The notes under the pieces: generated by a model | Told to the model about the DNA's origin: nothing | Database searches by the model: none | What the model saw: only the letters and a program-made list of their open reading frames with translations | Shown: one piece after another, positions 60,809-64,000 of the stretch | Layout: each line of letters starts with the position of its first letter | Numbering within the stretch: position 1 is the stretch's first letter | Translations under genes and position numbers: made by a program | Assembly: GCA_008711295.1 (NCBI GenBank) | Contig: VUYV01000291.1 | Coordinates: 943,025-1,007,024, forward strand | From: Anarhynchus alexandrinus | Lineage: Eukaryota > Chordata > Aves > Charadriiformes > Charadriidae | DNA length: 64,000 bases | Direction of reading: 5' to 3'

Positions 60809-62988
60809 TCAGAGGGAGTCCGTTCGCTTACGGGCAAACACAGCTGACATGGTCTTGACGATGCCACGAATCCCCGTACCCTTTTTCAGCGCCAGTTTGG
60901 TGTCAGGGATGCGCTTGGCCAGTCCATGGAAGACCATGAGGGCCCCATGATAAGCCTCAGCTGCAGAAACCTCGTAGAAACCACAGTCTAAAGAGAGGGC
61001 CAGGAGCCGACCCTCCTCGCTGGACACCACCCGTTGGTGGTGCAGGTCCCGTTTGTTGCCCACAATGACGATGGGCACCTTCTCCTGATTCTGCGTCTCC
61101 TTGGCTGCCTTGATGAACTGGATTTTGAGGGGCAGGATGTTGAAGCTGGCACGGTCGCAGATGCTGTAGACCAGGACAAAGCTGTCTGCCCACTGGATTC
61201 GTTTCTCCTCCGAGGAGCCCTCCTCTGCCTGCTCCTAAGGAAAGGGAAAAGGAAGGTTTCTTTAGCCGGTTCCCTCCCTCCACACCTCCTAGCATGGGGC
61301 ATGGCGATCCTGAGCCCATCGAGAGAGGGAAGGATAGTGAGCAGCAGCAGCAGGTCAGAGAGAAAGAGGAGAACTGAGGAAGGCAGAGCAGGACTTGACA
61401 GACCTCACCATGGGGACACGATTTGGGATTCAGCATCACTGTCCTCACTTCACCACCCAGCTGAGAAACACTGCAGACTGCAGCTGATAACAGTGTGGCA
61501 ACCTCGGAGTGGCACTTCCACTTCATTAGCACAGTCCTGTGCTCAATCCGGGCTAATAATGTTGGTGCTTCAGCCCCAACATCCTTAGACAGAGGACCAC
61601 GGGCTGCAGTGACTATTGATACCCTTCCAGCAACGCTGCTGCCCTGTGCTCTGTGGGCAAGAAGGGTTCGGTCACCTACAAACCATCTGACATGAGAGTT
61701 TTGCTCAGCTGGAGCTCCCAGCCTATGGTTCCCTCTATGTAACTTTTAGTAAAGGGTTTTTTTTCTCCCCAGGGTGAAAACGGGTTGATGGGAGCGGAGC
61801 CATCTCACCTGGGAATTGGGGACGTCCCAGATGTGGAAGAGAATCTCTCGGCCATCCACGGTCAGGTTGTGGCTGTAGATGAATTCTGCCAAAAAAACGA
61901 GAACGAAGATCTCATTGGTCCTCATTGGACTCAAGAGATAGCTCCCTCAACTCAGGTCTTCTCCTCCTGGGGACAAGCCTGTCACGTCCACCCGGGGAGA
62001 TCATGCTCTACAAGGCAAGGTCAGGGAGCTCTTTTTGCACAGTAACAACCATGCAGAGCACGGTGGCCTCCAGGACTGTGACTGCCCCAGCGTGCCTCCA
62101 CCCCAGCATGCAGTCCAGGCACACTGGTGCCACCAGCTGCCACACAGGACCTTTTGCGCCCAGAGAAGCAGTTCTAGAGCAGAGAGATGGGTGACTGAAC
62201 AAATACAACCATTGAGCCCCCCGGGAGCAGGCGAAGGCTCTGGAGAAAGGCAGGAGAGGATGGGAAGCGATGAAATCCCGTGGGCAGAAGCAGGATCGCC
62301 TCCTGACCCCAGTCCCTAAGGGGAACTGGCCTGACCCTGGCGCGGCACTCACCCATGTCTCCGTACTCCCCGATAAAGCGCCGAGTGAGGAAACGCACAG
62401 TCAGAGCTGCAGAAGGGAGAATGAGAATCATCAGAATAACCCTAAACCTGAGGATTTTCCTTTTTCAATCCAGAGCAGAGTCAGGCACCATCCCCCTATA
62501 AGCTCCCAGTAGCAGGAACAACCCCTGGTTTTCTCCCAGCCCTGGGCAGGTCCGCAAGCGGAGCAGAGGCACAGCATGAACCAGAGCATCAGCAAACCAC
62601 AGCTCAGCGGAAAATACCTTCCCCCTTCGCTCGCCCGCTGCCTGCAAGGCTGTGCTCAGCTTCCCCACCTGGCATCACCACCACACCCGAAGGCTCAGCC
62701 CCATCTCACCAGCTTGCTCTGCGGGGCTGCTCTCTGCCGCTTGTTCTCCAAACGCTGCTGCGGAGAGTTCAGCCCTTTTTTGCGGAGAGAAGCGGGTCTC
62801 CCCGCCTGGGGAACCCCCTGCTCCCAGCTCACGGTCAGTCGGTTCTTACCTGATTTCCCCACATTTTCTGCTCCCATAATGAGGACGTTCGCTTCCATCT
62901 TCAGGGCGGTGGGGCCAGGGACCTCCACGAGGGCAGGGTGGTCAGGGGTGAAGCTGGCGCTCCGGCGCAGCGGGAGCCGGAGTCCCAT
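60809..62988 (-). CDS. Ras-superfamily protein, RERG/RERGL/RASL type, with degenerate switches
   Basis: Four coding exons on the minus strand: 62988-62850, 62406-62353, 61885-61809 and 61234-60809. Phases join, giving 696 nt and 231 residues. A ~33-residue N-terminal extension precedes the P-loop MGAENVGKS (residues 38-46). ALTVRFLTRRFIGEY follows, typical of the RERG/RASL11/RASL12/RERGL group. The NKRD box is at 150-153 and the SA box at 180-181. The switch I threonine is absent (EYGDME), and the DxxG box reads IWDVPNSQ at 83-90, so GTP hydrolysis is probably impaired. The tail is basic (FARKRTDSL) with no CAAX lipid site, as in RERG. Among human members I find it closest to RERGL (shared GKSALTVRFLT and VGNKRDL), but RERGL lies elsewhere in mammals, so I give no symbol. 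Met31 is a possible alternative start. Convergent with PLIN1. Confidence 0.85.
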
Positions 62989-63370
62989 GCTGAGCGCGGC
63001 CGTGCCTCGTCGGCAGCCCCAGCGGCGTCTGTGACTCCGTCCCGCGCAGCCGAGGAGCCAGCGCTTCCCACGGCACCCAGGGGACCCGCCGGGGCCATAC
63101 CCCTCCCCGCAGGGGCGGTGCGGCCAGAGCTGCAGGCGGCCAGATGAAAAACGTTGTTATCGCTCAGATCGTCCTGAACACACGTCAGTGCCCGGAGCCG
63201 GCCCTGCCATCTCCTGGCACGGCAGGTGGCCGGGAAGCACCGGCTGGCTGCACCAGCTGCTCCACAAACCGCATCCCACGCCTGCACCTCAAGCGCGTTG
63301 TCCCTTGGCAGGGCCACATATACCATTGTCCCTTCCCCACAGCGACTGTTGAGCTGCCCGCGAGGAGTGG
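62989..63370. promoter_or_regulatory. GC-rich 5' flank of the RERGL-like gene
   Basis: CpG-rich sequence, strongest at about 62930-63130, directly upstream of the start codon. It is the likely promoter and 5' UTR. No TATA box stands out and the transcription start cannot be placed. Confidence 0.45.
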
Positions 63371-63935
63371 TGAGTGTCACACAAGCACTGGAGCGTCTCA
63401 CAAGTGATGTAGTGTTATCTCACAAGTGGTGGAGCATCTCACAAGTGGTGCAATGTTGTTTCACAAGAGGTAGAGCATCTCACGAGAGATGGAGTCCTTT
63501 GTGAGTGAGGGAGCATCTCACAAGTGAGGGAGCATTGTCCCATGAGTGATGGAGCGTTGTTTCACAAGTGGCGCAGCATCTCAGAAGTGGTGGAGCATTG
63601 TCTCACAAGTGATGGAGTGTGTCACGAGTGACGAAGCGTTGTCTCACAAGTCATGAAGCATCTCAGGAGAGATGGAGTGTCTTGTGAGTGATGGAGCATC
63701 TCACAAGTGATGGAGCATTGTCCACCAATTTTGTGTTCACTGTCTCACAAGTAGCGCAGCATCTCACAAGTGGTGGAGCATTGTCTCACAAGCGGTTCAG
63801 CATCTCACAAGTGATGGAGCATTGTCCCATGAGCAATGGAGCACTGTCTCACAAGCGGCTCAGCATCTCACAAGTGGCGCAGCATCTCACAAGTGACGGA
63901 GTCTCTTGTGACCGATGGAGCATCTCAGCAGCGAC
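63371..63935. repeat. Minisatellite, ~19 and ~22 bp units
   Basis: More than 20 degenerate units built on CATCTCACAAGTGGTGGAG (19 bp) and CATTGTCTCACAAGTGATGGAG (22 bp) alternate irregularly, which suggests a higher-order unit near 41 bp. Some units are changed to TTGTGAGTGA or CCATGAGTGA. One interruption lies at about 63722-63740. The array starts ~380 bp upstream of the GTPase-like gene. Confidence 0.95.
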
Positions 63936-63988
63936 GGAGCCCCTCGGGAGCCCCCGCCCCGCCGCCGCAGTGCGCCCGTGTCCCGCCC

Positions 63989-64000
63989 AGATCGGAAGAG
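63989..64000 (+). other. 12-base match to Illumina adapter at the window edge
   Basis: The last 12 bases read AGATCGGAAGAG, the start of the Illumina TruSeq adapter. Being flush with the end right after a repeat suggests uncut adapter in a contig-end read. A chance match cannot be ruled out from this window alone. Confidence 0.7.

Overview
The window looks like bird nuclear DNA. It carries CR1 LINEs with the typical 3' end (tandem ATTCTATG), compact multi-exon genes with GT-AG introns, a CpG-island promoter, and the vertebrate gene order WDR93 / PEX11A / PLIN1. I cannot name the species. Gene calls rest on translating exons, checking splice sites and codon phase by hand, and comparing with families I remember. 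No alignment was run.

Layout. 1 to ~31.6 kb: gene-poor flank in which I recognise no protein-coding gene. It holds four CR1 copies (5.65, 16.96, 23.0, 26.83 kb), a three-copy 31-bp repeat near 1.05 kb and a U2 snRNA-derived fragment at 20.43 kb. ~31.6-42.93 kb (minus): WDR93, 15 coding exons, 663 residues. 43.4-44.1 kb: a CpG-rich promoter shared head-to-head by WDR93 and PEX11A, with an RFX-type X-box. 43.76-46.43 kb (plus): PEX11A, 3 coding exons, 245 residues. 46.4-53.5 kb: intergenic, with two old CR1 fragments and a 12-bp satellite. 53.56-58.93 kb (plus): PLIN1, 8 coding exons, 515 residues. 60.81-62.99 kb (minus, convergent with PLIN1): a 4-exon Ras-superfamily protein of the RERG/RERGL/RASL type with degraded switch regions, 231 residues. 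63.37-63.94 kb: a ~19-22 bp minisatellite. The last 12 bases match the start of the Illumina adapter.

Functionally, PEX11A (peroxisome proliferation) and PLIN1 (lipid-droplet gatekeeper of lipolysis) are a lipid-metabolism pair that is also linked in mammals. WDR93 is a WD-repeat protein associated with cilia, and the X-box in the shared promoter fits that role. The most interesting points are acidic residues at two PLIN1 positions that are PKA-site serines in mammals, the GTPase-like gene lacking its switch I threonine and DxxG motif, a GC-AG intron in WDR93, and signs of assembly artefact at the right edge.
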